NCBI GenBank assembly: GCA_963816925.1
Contig: CAWFMY010000005.1
Coordinates: forward strand, 62,001-126,000
From: CAIWHR01 sp963816925
GTDB lineage: Bacteria > Pseudomonadota > Gammaproteobacteria > Burkholderiales > Casimicrobiaceae
Reading direction: 5' to 3'
DNA: 64,000 bases
Below the pieces are notes generated by a model. It had not been told where the DNA came from and did no database searches. It saw only the letters and a program-made list of their open reading frames with translations. Positions 1 through 9,572 of this stretch are shown piece by piece (the first letter of the stretch is position 1; every line of letters starts with the position of its first letter). Position numbers and translations under genes: made by a program.

Positions 1-648
1 GGCGACCTCTTTGCCACCACCGGCCCGCCCTTCAACACGATTCCGTTCGTCAAGACGGGACCGCCACCGTCGCCCATCGGCTCGGCGACGCTCACCTTCA
101 ACGATGTCAACAACGGCTCGTTCCATTACGACGTGAACCTGCCGACCGGGACCATTTCGCAGACCAAGGCGATCACGCGCCAGCCACTCGGAACGGCCCC
201 CTTCGCAACCTGTGCGGCGGGCGTCAACCTCACGGCAGTGACCAACTACCAGGACATGTGGTGGGCTGGCACCAGCGCGAGCCCCAAGGCCGAAGACGGC
301 TGGGGGATCAACTTTGCGCATCAGGGCGACGTCATCTTTGCCAGCTGGTTCACCTACAACCTCGACGGCTCGCCGCTGTGGCTCGTGACGACGCTGCAGA
401 AAGATGCAGCGCCCGGCGTTTACAAGAGCACGGATTTGTTCCGGCCGTCCGGCCCGCGCTTCGATGCCTACGACACACACCAGTACAGCCCGAATGCATC
501 CGTCGGCAACATCATCGTGGCGTTCGCCGACGGCAACAACGCGACGTTCTCGTACAGCGTGCTGTTGCCGGGCATGACCACCCCGGCCGTGCAGAACAAG
601 GCGATCACCCGCCAGCTCTTCTCGCCCACCGGGACGAGTTGCCGATAG
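1..648 (+). CDS. Secreted repeat-domain protein, C-terminal part (5' truncated by window edge)
   Basis: The reading frame is open from base 1 to the TGA at 646-648, so the start lies outside the window. About 215 residues are visible. They hold the end of one copy and a full copy of a domain of roughly 125 residues. Each copy ends in a 'KAITRQ' element, preceded by a stretch like 'ADGNNATFSYSV' or 'NDVNNGSFHYDV'. The complete copy contains 'GWGINFAHQGD' and 'ASWFTYNLDGSPLWL', typical of secreted beta-rich proteins common in betaproteobacteria. Cysteines flank the copies, which suggests an extracytoplasmic location. The function is unknown to me. A convergent aminopeptidase gene follows after 8 bases. 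Confidence 0.75.
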   Translation, partial: GDLFATTGPPFNTIPFVKTGPPPSPIGSATLTFNDVNNGSFHYDVNLPTGTISQTKAITRQPLGTAPFATCAAGVNLTAVTNYQDMWWAGTSASPKAEDGWGINFAHQGDVIFASWFTYNLDGSPLWLVTTLQKDAAPGVYKSTDLFRPSGPRFDAYDTHQYSPNASVGNIIVAFADGNNATFSYSVLLPGMTTPAVQNKAITRQLFSPTGTSCR

Positions 649-656
649 CTGATCGA

Positions 657-1782
657 TCAGCGGAGCGGTGCCGAGACGGTCGACACCGGCGCGGAATCGC
701 GCGTGGCGAGACCGGACAGCCCCTGGTCCCGCTCGACCTTGGGGAGTGCGGCTAGCGCCTTCACCCGCTCGTAAAACCGCGGCAGGTCGCCGCCCTCCTC
801 CGCAAGGAGCGCCGCGAACTGGGGCACGCGATCGGCGTACAGACCCGCCGAGATGATCCCGGCGTTGTTGGCCCCGCCTGCGAACCAACGATCGAAGACC
901 ACCGCGCCGCCCGAGTCCAACTTGAGGCGCTCGTGGTCCGCGCGCATTTCGGCGAAGATCGCCGCCTTGCGCGCACGCTTTTCGTCGTCGGGAAACGTCG
1001 CTCGCGTACAGCGCGGCCAGCCGGTCGCGCGTCTTGCGGATCATGGCGCGGAACTCGGTGCGGACCTTCTGCAGGCGCTTCACGTCCGCCGCGAATTGCC
1101 CGGCGTCGGCGGCTTCGGACTGTGCCGCCTGCCAGCGCGCAAGTCCCGCCTCCTCGACCGCGACTGCGAACGACTCGTTGAACGACGTATCGTCCTTCAC
1201 GTAGACGACCTGGTGCGCGAGCTCGTGGAAGACGAGGCGCGCGACCTCCGCGTCGCGGTAGCGGATGAACGTCGAGAGGACCGGGTCGTCGAACCAGCCG
1301 AGCGTGGAATACGCCGGAACGCCGCTGACATGGACGTCGAAGCCTTCGGCCGCGAGCCGCGCCGCCTCGGCGCGCGCATCGGCTTCCGCAAAGTAGCCGC
1401 GGTACGCAACGCACCCCGCGACCGGGAAGCACCATTGGCGTGCGGTGAGCGACAGCTCCGGTGTCGCGAAAACGTTCCACACCACGTAGGCCCGACCGAG
1501 ATCGGCGTAGCGCGTGTAGCTGCGATTGTCGGGAAGCGCGAGCTCGCGGCTCGCGAACGTCCGCATGTCCTGCACGCGGATCAGCTTCGCCTTGAGCACG
1601 GCATCCGGCGTTTCCTGCACGACCTCCGGGATCGGACGCGCACGGGACAGCAGGTCGGCCTGGCCCTTGAGGCCCTGCCAGTAGAATTCGGTCGCCGAAC
1701 AACCCGCGAGCGGAAGCGCCACGGCGACCAGGGCCAGGCGCAGCGAGCCGCAGCGCGCGATACGGGTGAAGCTGGACTCCAT
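657..1782 (-). CDS. Putative lipoprotein aminopeptidase (PF10023-like), frameshifted
   Basis: The ATG at 1782 opens a lipoprotein-type signal ending 'LPLAGC', followed by 'EFYWQGLKGQADLL'. The zinc-protease motif F-H-E-L-A-H lies at about 1230-1213. These features match the predicted aminopeptidase family PF10023, of about 370 residues. The frame holding the HEXXH motif runs to about 996. Homologous sequence then continues one base on ('FPDDEKRARKAAIFAEMRAD') to the stop at 657-659. Removing one base near 996 gives 374 residues, the family length. I therefore read it as one gene with one extra base, either a sequencing insertion or a recent mutation. It would be membrane-anchored and trim peptides; the substrate is unknown. 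Confidence 0.8.
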
Positions 1783-1890
1783 CGTTCGTCGTACTCCGGG
1801 CGACCGTGAAAAGCGTTATGGTAGAGCTTCAGGCGTCAAAAACGTTCACAGCATACGCACCCCCGGTATAGACACGGTCCCGAGGTCCCC

Positions 1891-2433
1891 ATGGCCGCTC
1901 GCAGCCGATTGCCGCAAACGCCTTCCGGTGCGCGCCTTCGCGGGACCGCAATGGCTCTGGCCGCCGCGGCGATGGCTGCATCCGCGGCCCATGCCGAGGT
2001 GTACAAATGCGTCGGCGACGGCGGGCGGCCGATCTACCAGGAAATGCCATGCCCCGCCGGCAAGGAATTGCGCAATTTCCAGACGGATCCGCCGGAAATC
2101 ACGATACTCCCGGGAAATACGAAGGCGAACGGCGCCGCGCCGCCGCCGCCGAAAGCACAGCCCGGCAAGGAGGCAAATCCCGACAAGTCGACCAAGGCGA
2201 GCAGCGACAAACCGCGGGGCGACCCCGCCGAGCGACGGCACCTGCATACCGGAATGTCGGAAGGCGAAGTGCTGGCGCGGGTCGGAAAGCCCGACGTCAT
2301 CACCGGGCAGAAGACTGGCAAGCAGGTGCGTTGGACCTGGATGCCGGCGGAGGCCGACCCCGAGACCGTCACGACGGTGACCTTGGTCGCCGGCATTGTC
2401 ACCAACGTGGAACGGACGCACGTCAAGCGATGA
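1891..2433 (+). CDS. DUF4124-domain periplasmic protein with DUF2845/SmpA-like C-terminus
   Basis: A 180-residue protein with a signal peptide ending near 'AAHA'. Next comes the short DUF4124 signature 'EVYKCVGDGGRPIYQEMPC', with its conserved aromatic residues and two cysteines. A Pro/Lys-rich linker of about 50 residues follows. The C-terminal block 'GMSEGEVLARVGKPDV' resembles DUF2845/SmpA-OmlA-like outer-membrane-associated domains. The combination is common in betaproteobacteria, but no function is established. The stop overlaps the ATG of the next gene (ATGA), so the two are probably translationally coupled. The first in-frame ATG was taken as start; the ATG at residue 21 is also possible. 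Confidence 0.8.
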   Translation: MAARSRLPQTPSGARLRGTAMALAAAAMAASAAHAEVYKCVGDGGRPIYQEMPCPAGKELRNFQTDPPEITILPGNTKANGAAPPPPKAQPGKEANPDKSTKASSDKPRGDPAERRHLHTGMSEGEVLARVGKPDVITGQKTGKQVRWTWMPAEADPETVTTVTLVAGIVTNVERTHVKR

Positions 2434-2882
2434 GGGCGCTCGTGCAGCGCGTGCGCGAGGCGTCCGTCACGGTCGATGGGCGCATCGCCGGGGCGGTCGG
2501 CCCCGGACTGCTCGTGCTCGCTGGCATCGGGAGCGACGACGGCGACGACGACCGCGAGTGGCTCGCGCGGAAGATCGTCGCCCTGCGCATCTTCGACGAC
2601 GATGCCGGCACGATGAACCGCTCGGTCGTCGACGCCGGCGGCGGCATACTCGCCGTGAGCCAATTCACACTGTTCGCATCGACGAAAAAAGGCGCCCGCC
2701 CATCGTGGTCAGGTGCCGCGCCGCCGGCGGTGGCCGCGCCGGGGTTCGACCGTTTCGTCGCCACGCTCGCCGCCGCGCTCGGCAAATCCGTCGCGACAGG
2801 CATCTTCGGCGCGATGATGCAGGTCGCGCTCGTCAACGACGGGCCGGTGACGATCTGGCTCGACTCGCGCCAGCGAGAATAG
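2430..2882 (+). CDS. dtd: D-aminoacyl-tRNA deacylase
   Basis: A 150-residue protein, the usual length for Dtd. It begins 'MRALVQRVREASVTVDG' and carries the two family signatures: 'SQFTLFA' near residue 78 and 'NDGPVTIWLDSR' at the C-terminus (the Gly-cisPro motif). Dtd hydrolyses D-aminoacyl-tRNA and mischarged Gly-tRNA(Ala) in the cytoplasm. The ATG overlaps the stop of the DUF4124 gene upstream, and this fixes the start within a much longer open frame. Confidence 0.95.
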   Translation: MRALVQRVREASVTVDGRIAGAVGPGLLVLAGIGSDDGDDDREWLARKIVALRIFDDDAGTMNRSVVDAGGGILAVSQFTLFASTKKGARPSWSGAAPPAVAAPGFDRFVATLAAALGKSVATGIFGAMMQVALVNDGPVTIWLDSRQRE

Positions 2883-3027
2883 CTTCGCCCCGAAGCAATC
2901 GGTTGCGCCCTGCCGCGACGATGGGTCGCGCTGCGGTCGCGCGACCGCCATCACCCTTGCCCGGGATCAAATGGCTCCCGCACGCGCCGCGGATAATGGT
3001 CGAAGCTACGCCGGAACCGCTCGACCA

Positions 3028-4303
3028 ATGCCGCCATCCTCACTTTCACGCCTGCGCGCCGACATTTTTGCTCGGTTGACCCGACTGCGCGGACATCGGT
3101 TCGGCCGCACGGCAATGCTCATCATCGCCGTCGCGGCCGTCGGATATCTCCTTCGCAACCCGATCCTGGGCACGCCGGTCGCGGTGCAGGAGGTCGTGCG
3201 CGGCGAGCTCGTACAAACCGTCGTCGCGAGCGGGCGCGTCATCACGCCACAGCGGGTTTCGGTCGGCGCGGTGCTCACGGAGTGGGTGAAGCGCATTCCG
3301 GTCGAGGAAGGCCAGACCGTGCACAACGGGGACGTACTGATCGAGCTCGACAGCCGTGACGAGCAGGCCGCCGTGGCGCAGGCCGAGGCCGCCGTCGCGC
3401 AGGCCGAGGCGAAACTCCGGCAGCTACGCGAAGTCGGCCTGCCGGCAGCTACCGAATCGCTGGTGCAGGCCGAAGCGAATCGCAAGCTCGCGAGCCAGCA
3501 ATACGATCGCAACGTCGAGCTGAAAGCCAAGGGATTCATCAGCGATTCGGCGCTGGACGATGCGAAGCGCAATGTCGACGTCGCCGGAAGCCAGCTCAAG
3601 GCGGCGCGACTGCAGGTAGCGAGCAACAGCCCAGCGGGCAGCGACTTCCGAATGGCCGAGACCGCCCTCACGCAGGCACGCGCCGCGCGGGTCGCCGCAA
3701 ACGCGCGGCTCGAGCAGACGGTCATTCGCGCGCCGGCCGACGGCGTCCTGATCGGACGCAACGTCGAGGCGGGCGACGTCGTGCAGCCCGGCAAGGAGCT
3801 GATGGCGCTGGCGCCCGTCGGGGAGACGCAGATCGTCGTGCAGATCGACGAGAAGAACCTTGCCCAGCTGCGACTCGGGGAGAAGGCGATTGCCTCGGCC
3901 GACGCGTATTCGCGCGAGCGATTCCCCGCCGAGCTCTTCTTCATCAATCCGGGCATCGATGCGCTGCGCGGTTCCGTGGAAGTGAAGCTCCGCGTGCCTG
4001 ATCCGCCGAACTACCTGCGGCAGGATATGACAGTGTCGGTCGACATCGAGGTCGCGCGGCGCGCCGATACGCTGGTCGCGCCGGCCGAAGCGGTATTCGA
4101 CGCCGGCAGTCCCCACCCATGGGTGCTCGCGGCCGTCGACCGGTCGCGCGGTGAAGAAACCGGTGACGCTGGGCCTCAGGGGAAGCGGGCGCGTCGAAAT
4201 CCTGGACGGCGCCGTGGCCGGCGACGCGCTCATTCCCGCCACCGCGGGCATCGCCCCCGGGCAGCGCGTCCGCGTCAACCGGCACGACGGGCGCTATCGC
4301 CCG
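3028..4303 (+). CDS. Periplasmic adaptor subunit (HlyD/MacA family), frameshifted near 4148
   Basis: A membrane-fusion adaptor of a tripartite or MacAB-type exporter. From the ATG at 3028 there is a cytoplasmic leader and one membrane segment ('MLIIAVAAVGYLL'). A lipoyl-like half ('VEEGQTVHNGDVLIELD'), a long Ala/Gln-rich coiled-coil hairpin and the second half ('RAPADGVLIGRNVEAGDVV') follow. A beta-barrel region then leads to 'VLAAVD'. At about 4148 the homology moves by one base into 'VKKPVTLGLRG' and 'RVEILDGAVAGDALIP', consistent with one extra base. In the corrected frame no stop occurs before the permease ATG at 4304, so the true C-terminus is uncertain. The permease and ATPase genes follow directly. 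Confidence 0.8.
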
Positions 4304-5527
4304 ATGAACCCGCTTGCGCGGTTCGAAACGATCGTCGCGTTCCGGTTCATGCGGGAAGGGCTCACGCAGACGCTGCTCATCGTCGCCGGCGTCGCGCTGG
4401 GCGGCGGCGTCATCGTCTTCATGTCGGCGCTGCTCGCCGGGATGCAGACGAATATCATCCGCCGCACGCTCAACTTCCAGGCGCCGATCCAGATCCTCGC
4501 ACCCGACCAGGTCGCGCGGCCCCTGCGCGAAGGCGAAGCGGCAGTCGCCGCCCAGATCCAGCCTCGCTCGCAGCAGCTGCGCTCGGTCGACCAATGGCAA
4601 AAGGTGCGCGCGGACGTCGAGCGCATGCCCGGCGTGACCGGCGTGACGCCGGTCGTGACCGGCCCCGGGTTCGCCCGGCGCGGCGACGCGACGAAGGCCG
4701 TGTCGATCATCGGCATCGAACCCGAGACGTACTATGCCGTTATCGCGATGACCGAGAAGATCGTTGCGGGCCGTGACGACGTGGGGCCGATCGACATCAT
4801 CATCGGCGTCGAGCTCGCCAAGGACCTCGGCACCGGCGTCGGCGACAAGCTCGCGCTCAGCGCGGCGAACGGCAGCGCTTCCACGCTGACCGTGGTCGGC
4901 ATCTTCGACTTCGGCAACAAGGGCGTCAACGAGCGCAACGTCTACGTGGCGTTGCGCACGGCGCAGAACCTGCTCGACCTCGCCGGCGGCGCCACCAGCC
5001 TCGACGTCAAGGTGCGCGACCCGTTCGCCGCGGAGTCGATCGCGCAGGAAGTGCGCGACGGCAGCGACCTTCGCGTCGACAGCTGGATCAGCACCAACGC
5101 CCAGTTCTTTTCGGCGATGTCGGCGCAGATCCTCGCCAACACCCTGATCCGGATCTTCGTCGGCATCACGGTCGCGCTCGGCATCGCGAGCGTGCTCGTG
5201 GTGTCGGTCGTCCAGAAATCGAAGGAGATCGGCATCCTGCGCGCCATGGGAACGGCACGTGCGCAGGTGCTGCGCATCTTCCTCATCCAGGGCGGGGTCA
5301 TGGGACTCACCGGCTCGCTGTTCGGCTCCCTGCTGGCGTGGGGCTTCCTGCTCATGTGGCGCGGCGTCGCGAAGAACCCCGACGGCACCCCGCTTTTCAT
5401 CATCGTCATCGAGCCATCGCTGTTCGCGATCGCGTGCGTCACCGCGACTTTCATCGGCATCCTCGCCGCGGCCGTTCCGGCGCGCCGCGCCGCGCAACTC
5501 GACCCCGTGGTCGCGATTCGTGGCTGA
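4304..5527 (+). CDS. ABC transporter permease, FtsX/MacB-LolE type
   Basis: A 407-residue permease with one N-terminal membrane segment ('LLIVAGVALGGGVIVFMSAL'). A large periplasmic MacB_PCD-type domain follows, then three C-terminal membrane segments containing the FtsX-domain hallmarks 'VVQKSKEIGILRAMGT' and 'PARRAAQLDPVVAIRG'. This type couples ATP hydrolysis to mechanotransmission, driving lipoprotein or efflux-substrate movement with the adaptor encoded upstream. The start is the ATG after the adaptor sequence. The same frame is open upstream, so a longer or fused product cannot be excluded. The stop overlaps the GTG of the ATPase gene by 8 bases. Confidence 0.88.
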   Translation: MNPLARFETIVAFRFMREGLTQTLLIVAGVALGGGVIVFMSALLAGMQTNIIRRTLNFQAPIQILAPDQVARPLREGEAAVAAQIQPRSQQLRSVDQWQKVRADVERMPGVTGVTPVVTGPGFARRGDATKAVSIIGIEPETYYAVIAMTEKIVAGRDDVGPIDIIIGVELAKDLGTGVGDKLALSAANGSASTLTVVGIFDFGNKGVNERNVYVALRTAQNLLDLAGGATSLDVKVRDPFAAESIAQEVRDGSDLRVDSWISTNAQFFSAMSAQILANTLIRIFVGITVALGIASVLVVSVVQKSKEIGILRAMGTARAQVLRIFLIQGGVMGLTGSLFGSLLAWGFLLMWRGVAKNPDGTPLFIIVIEPSLFAIACVTATFIGILAAAVPARRAAQLDPVVAIRG

Positions 5528-6254
5528 GACCGCGGCAAGCACCGGTGAAACGCTGCGCCTTTCGGACTTGCGGAAGTCCTATGGTGTCGGAACGCCGCTC
5601 GAGACCGAGGTGCTGCACGGAATCGACCTCGCGCTGCGGCACGGTGAATTCGCCGCGCTCATCGGACCATCCGGTTCCGGGAAGACGACGCTGCTCAACG
5701 TGATCGGGCTCCTCGACCAACCTACCCGAGGGCAGATCTTCATCGTCGGACAGGACGCCAGCACGCTCGGCGAAATGGAGTTGACGCAGCTGCGCGGCCG
5801 GGCAATCGGCTTCATCTTCCAGTACCACTACCTGCTTCCGGCGTTTACCGCGCGCGAGAACGTGATGATGCCGATGCTCGCCGCGCGCGGGCATGCGGAC
5901 GACGCGATGCGCGAAACTGCAGCCGCGCTGCTCGACCGGGTCGGCCTGACGCCGTGGCGCGACCAGAAGGCAAGCGACATCTCCGGCGGCCAGCAGCAGC
6001 GCGTGGCGATCGCCCGCGCGCTCGCGATGAATCCGGCGCTCGTGCTCGCGGACGAGCCGAGCGGCAATCTCGACACCCAGAATGCCGACGCCGTGTTCGA
6101 CCTCATGCGCGACGTCAACGTGAAAAGCGGAACGACGTTCCTGATCGTCACCCACGATCCGCGCCTGGCGCAGCGCTGCGACCGCATCGTCGAGCTGGTC
6201 GACGGCCGCATCGTCTCGGACCGCGCCAATGCGAACGTCGTGCGGCGAGGCTAG
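5520..6254 (+). CDS. ABC transporter ATP-binding protein, LolD/MacB type
   Basis: A 244-residue ATPase starting at a GTG that overlaps the permease stop. Walker A is 'GPSGSGKTT', the Q-loop region is 'FIFQYHYLLPAFTARENVM', the signature is 'SGGQQQRVAIARA', Walker B is 'LVLADEPSGNLD', and the switch His is in 'LIVTHDPRLA'. The 'FQ...LLP..TA.ENV' pattern is typical of the LolD/MacB/FtsE subfamily that partners FtsX-type permeases. Adaptor, permease and ATPase form one operon. The substrate is unknown: it could be a macrolide-like compound, a peptide or a lipoprotein. Confidence 0.93.
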   Translation: MAETAASTGETLRLSDLRKSYGVGTPLETEVLHGIDLALRHGEFAALIGPSGSGKTTLLNVIGLLDQPTRGQIFIVGQDASTLGEMELTQLRGRAIGFIFQYHYLLPAFTARENVMMPMLAARGHADDAMRETAAALLDRVGLTPWRDQKASDISGGQQQRVAIARALAMNPALVLADEPSGNLDTQNADAVFDLMRDVNVKSGTTFLIVTHDPRLAQRCDRIVELVDGRIVSDRANANVVRRG

Positions 6255-6653
6255 CGGCGATCGACGCTGTAGCGCCCCGGCCCGAACGCGATAGACGATG
6301 AGAAGGCCGCCGATGACGGCGATGTTCTTCATGAACATGATCTTGTTCGTGCCGGCCATCGCGGCGTCGGCCATCGTCCAGAAATTGTGATACAGGAACG
6401 ATGCGACGAGCGTGAATGCGGCGACCGCGAGCGCGGCAAAGCGTGCCTTCCACCCGACGGCGACCATCAATCCGCCCACGAACTCGATGACGATCGCGAT
6501 GGTGGTCGCGATCTCGGGCAGCGGAACATTCTTGCCGGCGATCGACGCCGCGGTGCCTTCGAAGCCGCCGATCTTGCCGAATCCGGAATAGACAAACATG
6601 AATGCGAGCAGCACGCGGCCGATGAGTGCCGCCAAATCTCGCGATTGAGTCAT
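6251..6653 (-). CDS. DoxX family membrane protein, frameshifted near 6290
   Basis: A small membrane protein starting 'MTQSRDLAALIGRVLLAFMF'. The ATG at 6653 is preceded by a good Shine-Dalgarno (GGAGG, 7 bases upstream), which I prefer to the ATG at 6665. It has the DoxX features 'YSGFGKIGGF' and four hydrophobic segments. The natural C-terminus 'AFGPGRYSVDRR' appears one base out of frame after 'GGLLIVY'. Dropping one base near 6290 gives 133 residues, the usual length. DoxX proteins are implicated in thiol/quinone redox homeostasis, but the specific role is unknown. Pirin lies just upstream on the same strand, a common partnership. Confidence 0.85.
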
Positions 6654-6667
6654 TGTTTCCTCCACTT

Positions 6668-7366
<699 letters not shown>

Positions 7367-7381
7367 GAAGGTCTCCGGAAT

Positions 7382-8152
7382 TCACCAGCGCAGCGTCGCG
7401 CCGGCAAGAATTATCCTCGCGGCCGTGGCGGGCGTCAGCCGCACCTGGTAGCCCGCGTCGACGTCGAACCCGGGGGCAACGGTGGCGATCGCGCCAAAGC
7501 GGGCGACCGTGAGCCAGGACGCGCGCGATGCGTCCGGATTGGTCGCGGTGGCGGCCTCCGCCGAAATTCGCCAGGTGCCGTTCACGGAATAAACCGCGGC
7601 CGCCGATGCACCCCAGAGGTCCCGCCGGTCGCCGATGAGCGGATCGTACACATAGTCGACGTTGGCCGCGAGCATCCACGTAGTGTCGAGATACGTCGCG
7701 ATCAGGATCGCGTGCGGGGACACCTTGCCGTTGCCAAGCCCCTTGTCCTCATTCCCGGTCGGAAGGTCCACGCCGGCGCGCACGCCGAAGGTCAACGGTC
7801 CCGGTGACGGATAACGCCATTTGAAGTCGAGACCGGTGTCGCCGAATCCCTGCGTCGTTCCGCCTTCGCCCGCGCCGCGCACGTAGAGCCAGGTCGGGCG
7901 CGCGATCAGGTCGAGGTTGTCCCGCACGCCGTACGACAGTTGCGGCCCGAACTCGAGCGCCTTCACGCCGCCGTCCCGCGCTTGCGCCAGCCCCAGTTCG
8001 AGCTCGAACTTTCCCGTGCCCTGCGTTCCCGTGTCTTCGGTCAGCGTCGGATGCGCCGCCAGCACGGGCAACGCGCAGGATGCCAGCACCGCGGCGAACG
8101 CGACGTCGCGCGTCCTACAATCGATACGCACGCTTCGCAAGGCCGTAGGCAA
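7382..8152 (-). CDS. Putative outer-membrane channel, MetA-pathway (PF13557)-like
   Basis: A 256-residue exported protein: a signal peptide ends near 'LPVLAAH', then amphipathic strands and the terminal 'ILAGATLRW'. A C-terminal aromatic is typical of outer-membrane beta-barrels. 'EFGPQLSYGVRDNLDLIARP' and 'GVRAGVDLPTGNEDKGLG' fit the family once named for phenol meta-pathway proteins, now regarded as transporter-like barrels. The ATG at 8152 overlaps the end of the glucuronate isomerase gene by 38 bases. A GTG at 8131 is an alternative. Its position at the end of the uronate operon suggests an outer-membrane uptake channel for that substrate (inference). Confidence 0.72.
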   Translation of the reverse strand: MPTALRSVRIDCRTRDVAFAAVLASCALPVLAAHPTLTEDTGTQGTGKFELELGLAQARDGGVKALEFGPQLSYGVRDNLDLIARPTWLYVRGAGEGGTTQGFGDTGLDFKWRYPSPGPLTFGVRAGVDLPTGNEDKGLGNGKVSPHAILIATYLDTTWMLAANVDYVYDPLIGDRRDLWGASAAAVYSVNGTWRISAEAATATNPDASRASWLTVARFGAIATVAPGFDVDAGYQVRLTPATAARIILAGATLRW

Positions 8153-9530
8153 GCTCCGGCGCCAGCTCGAACGCCTCGTCCTCGCCGATCTTGTGCTCGA
8201 CGGCGAGTGTCGCGAGAAACCGGCAGTCGACGCGGCGCGCGACGTCGTGCCGTGCCGGTATCGACATGAACGCGCGGGTGTCGTCGTTGAACCCGACCGT
8301 GTTGTGGAAGCCGGCGGTCTCGGTCGTCTGCTCGCGGAAGCGCAGCATGCCCTCGGGACTGTCGTAGAACCACCACGATGGCCCCAGCCGCAGGATCGGA
8401 TAGTGCCCGGCGAGCGGCGCCAGCTCGCGCGAATAGACGGTCTCGTCGAGCGTGAACAGGATCACCGTGAGGGCGCGCTCGTTGCCGAAGCGGTCGAGCA
8501 GCGGTTTCAGCGCGCGCACGTAGTCGGTGCGGGTCGGGATGTCGGCGCCCTTGTCGCGGCCGTAATCGCGGAAGATGACGGGATTGTGATTGCGGAAGCT
8601 GCCCGGATGGATCTGCATCACGAGCCCGTCGTCGAGGCTCATCCGCGCCATCTCGGTCAGCATCTGCCCGCGAAACGATTCGGCGTCTTCGGCGGTCGCG
8701 GTGCCCGCCAGCGCGCGGTCCAGCAGCCGCTGGCATTCCGCTTCCGCGAGGTCGCTCGTGCGCGCGGTCGGGTGGCCGTGGTCCGTGGACGTCGCACCCA
8801 TCGATTTGAAGAACCCGCGGCGATTCCGGTGCGCGGCGAGATAGCCGCGCCACGAGGCCGTGTTCTCGCCGGTGACCGCGCCGAGTTGCGCGACGTTGTC
8901 GCGGAAGCCGTCGAACTCCGGATCGACGACCGGATCCGGACGATATGCCGTGATCACCCGCCCCTTCCAACCAGAAGCGCGGATCTTCGCGTGATGGGCG
9001 AGCGGATCGAGCGGCGACTCGGTCGTCGCCAGGACCTCGATGTTGAACTTCTCGAACAGCGCGCGCGGCCGGAACGCGGGTTGCGCGAGACACGCGTTGA
9101 TGCGGTCGAAAACACGATCCGCCGATTCCGGCGTCAGGCGCTCGTCGACGCCGAACACCGTCGCGAACGCGTGGTCGAGCCATAGCCTTGTCGGCGTGCC
9201 GCGGAACAGCGGGTAGTGCGCCGCGAACGTGCGCCAGATCGTGCGCGCGTCCTTCTCGATGGCGCCGCCGTCCTTGCGCGGGATGCCGAGGTCCTCGAGC
9301 CGCACGCCCTGGCTGTAGAGCATTCGGAACACGTAGTGGTCCGGCGTGATGAACAGCGCGGAGGCGTTCGCGAACGGCGCGTCGTCGGCAAACCACTGCG
9401 GGTCGGTGTGGCCGTGCGGGCTCACGATCGGCAGGTCCTTCACCGTCGCGTAAAGCCGGCGCGCGAGCTCGCGCGTGGCCGGATCGGCGGGGAACAGACG
9501 GTCGGGGTGGAGATTCAGCGGGATTGCCAT
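8115..9530 (-). CDS. uxaC: Glucuronate isomerase
   Basis: A 471-residue UxaC starting 'MAIPLNLHPDRLFPADPATR'. It carries the amidohydrolase-like 'SPHGHTDPQWF', 'FTLDETVYSREL' and 'HPGSFRNHNP' blocks characteristic of uronate isomerases. It interconverts D-glucuronate/D-fructuronate and D-galacturonate/D-tagaturonate in the cytoplasm, the first step of hexuronate catabolism. The length is that of the family. It lies 43 bases downstream of the mannitol-dehydrogenase-family gene in the same run, consistent with one operon for uronate use. Confidence 0.96.
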   Translation of the reverse strand: MAIPLNLHPDRLFPADPATRELARRLYATVKDLPIVSPHGHTDPQWFADDAPFANASALFITPDHYVFRMLYSQGVRLEDLGIPRKDGGAIEKDARTIWRTFAAHYPLFRGTPTRLWLDHAFATVFGVDERLTPESADRVFDRINACLAQPAFRPRALFEKFNIEVLATTESPLDPLAHHAKIRASGWKGRVITAYRPDPVVDPEFDGFRDNVAQLGAVTGENTASWRGYLAAHRNRRGFFKSMGATSTDHGHPTARTSDLAEAECQRLLDRALAGTATAEDAESFRGQMLTEMARMSLDDGLVMQIHPGSFRNHNPVIFRDYGRDKGADIPTRTDYVRALKPLLDRFGNERALTVILFTLDETVYSRELAPLAGHYPILRLGPSWWFYDSPEGMLRFREQTTETAGFHNTVGFNDDTRAFMSIPARHDVARRVDCRFLATLAVEHKIGEDEAFELAPELAYGLAKRAYRL

Positions 9531-9572
9531 TGGGCAGCTTTCATTTCGATGGATTCACGACCATCCGATGCG

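Noticed and set aside
4151..4303. GTG at 4151 as the start of the permease
   Set aside because: The segment 4151-4303 carries adaptor C-terminal sequence. The permease homology begins at the ATG at 4304.
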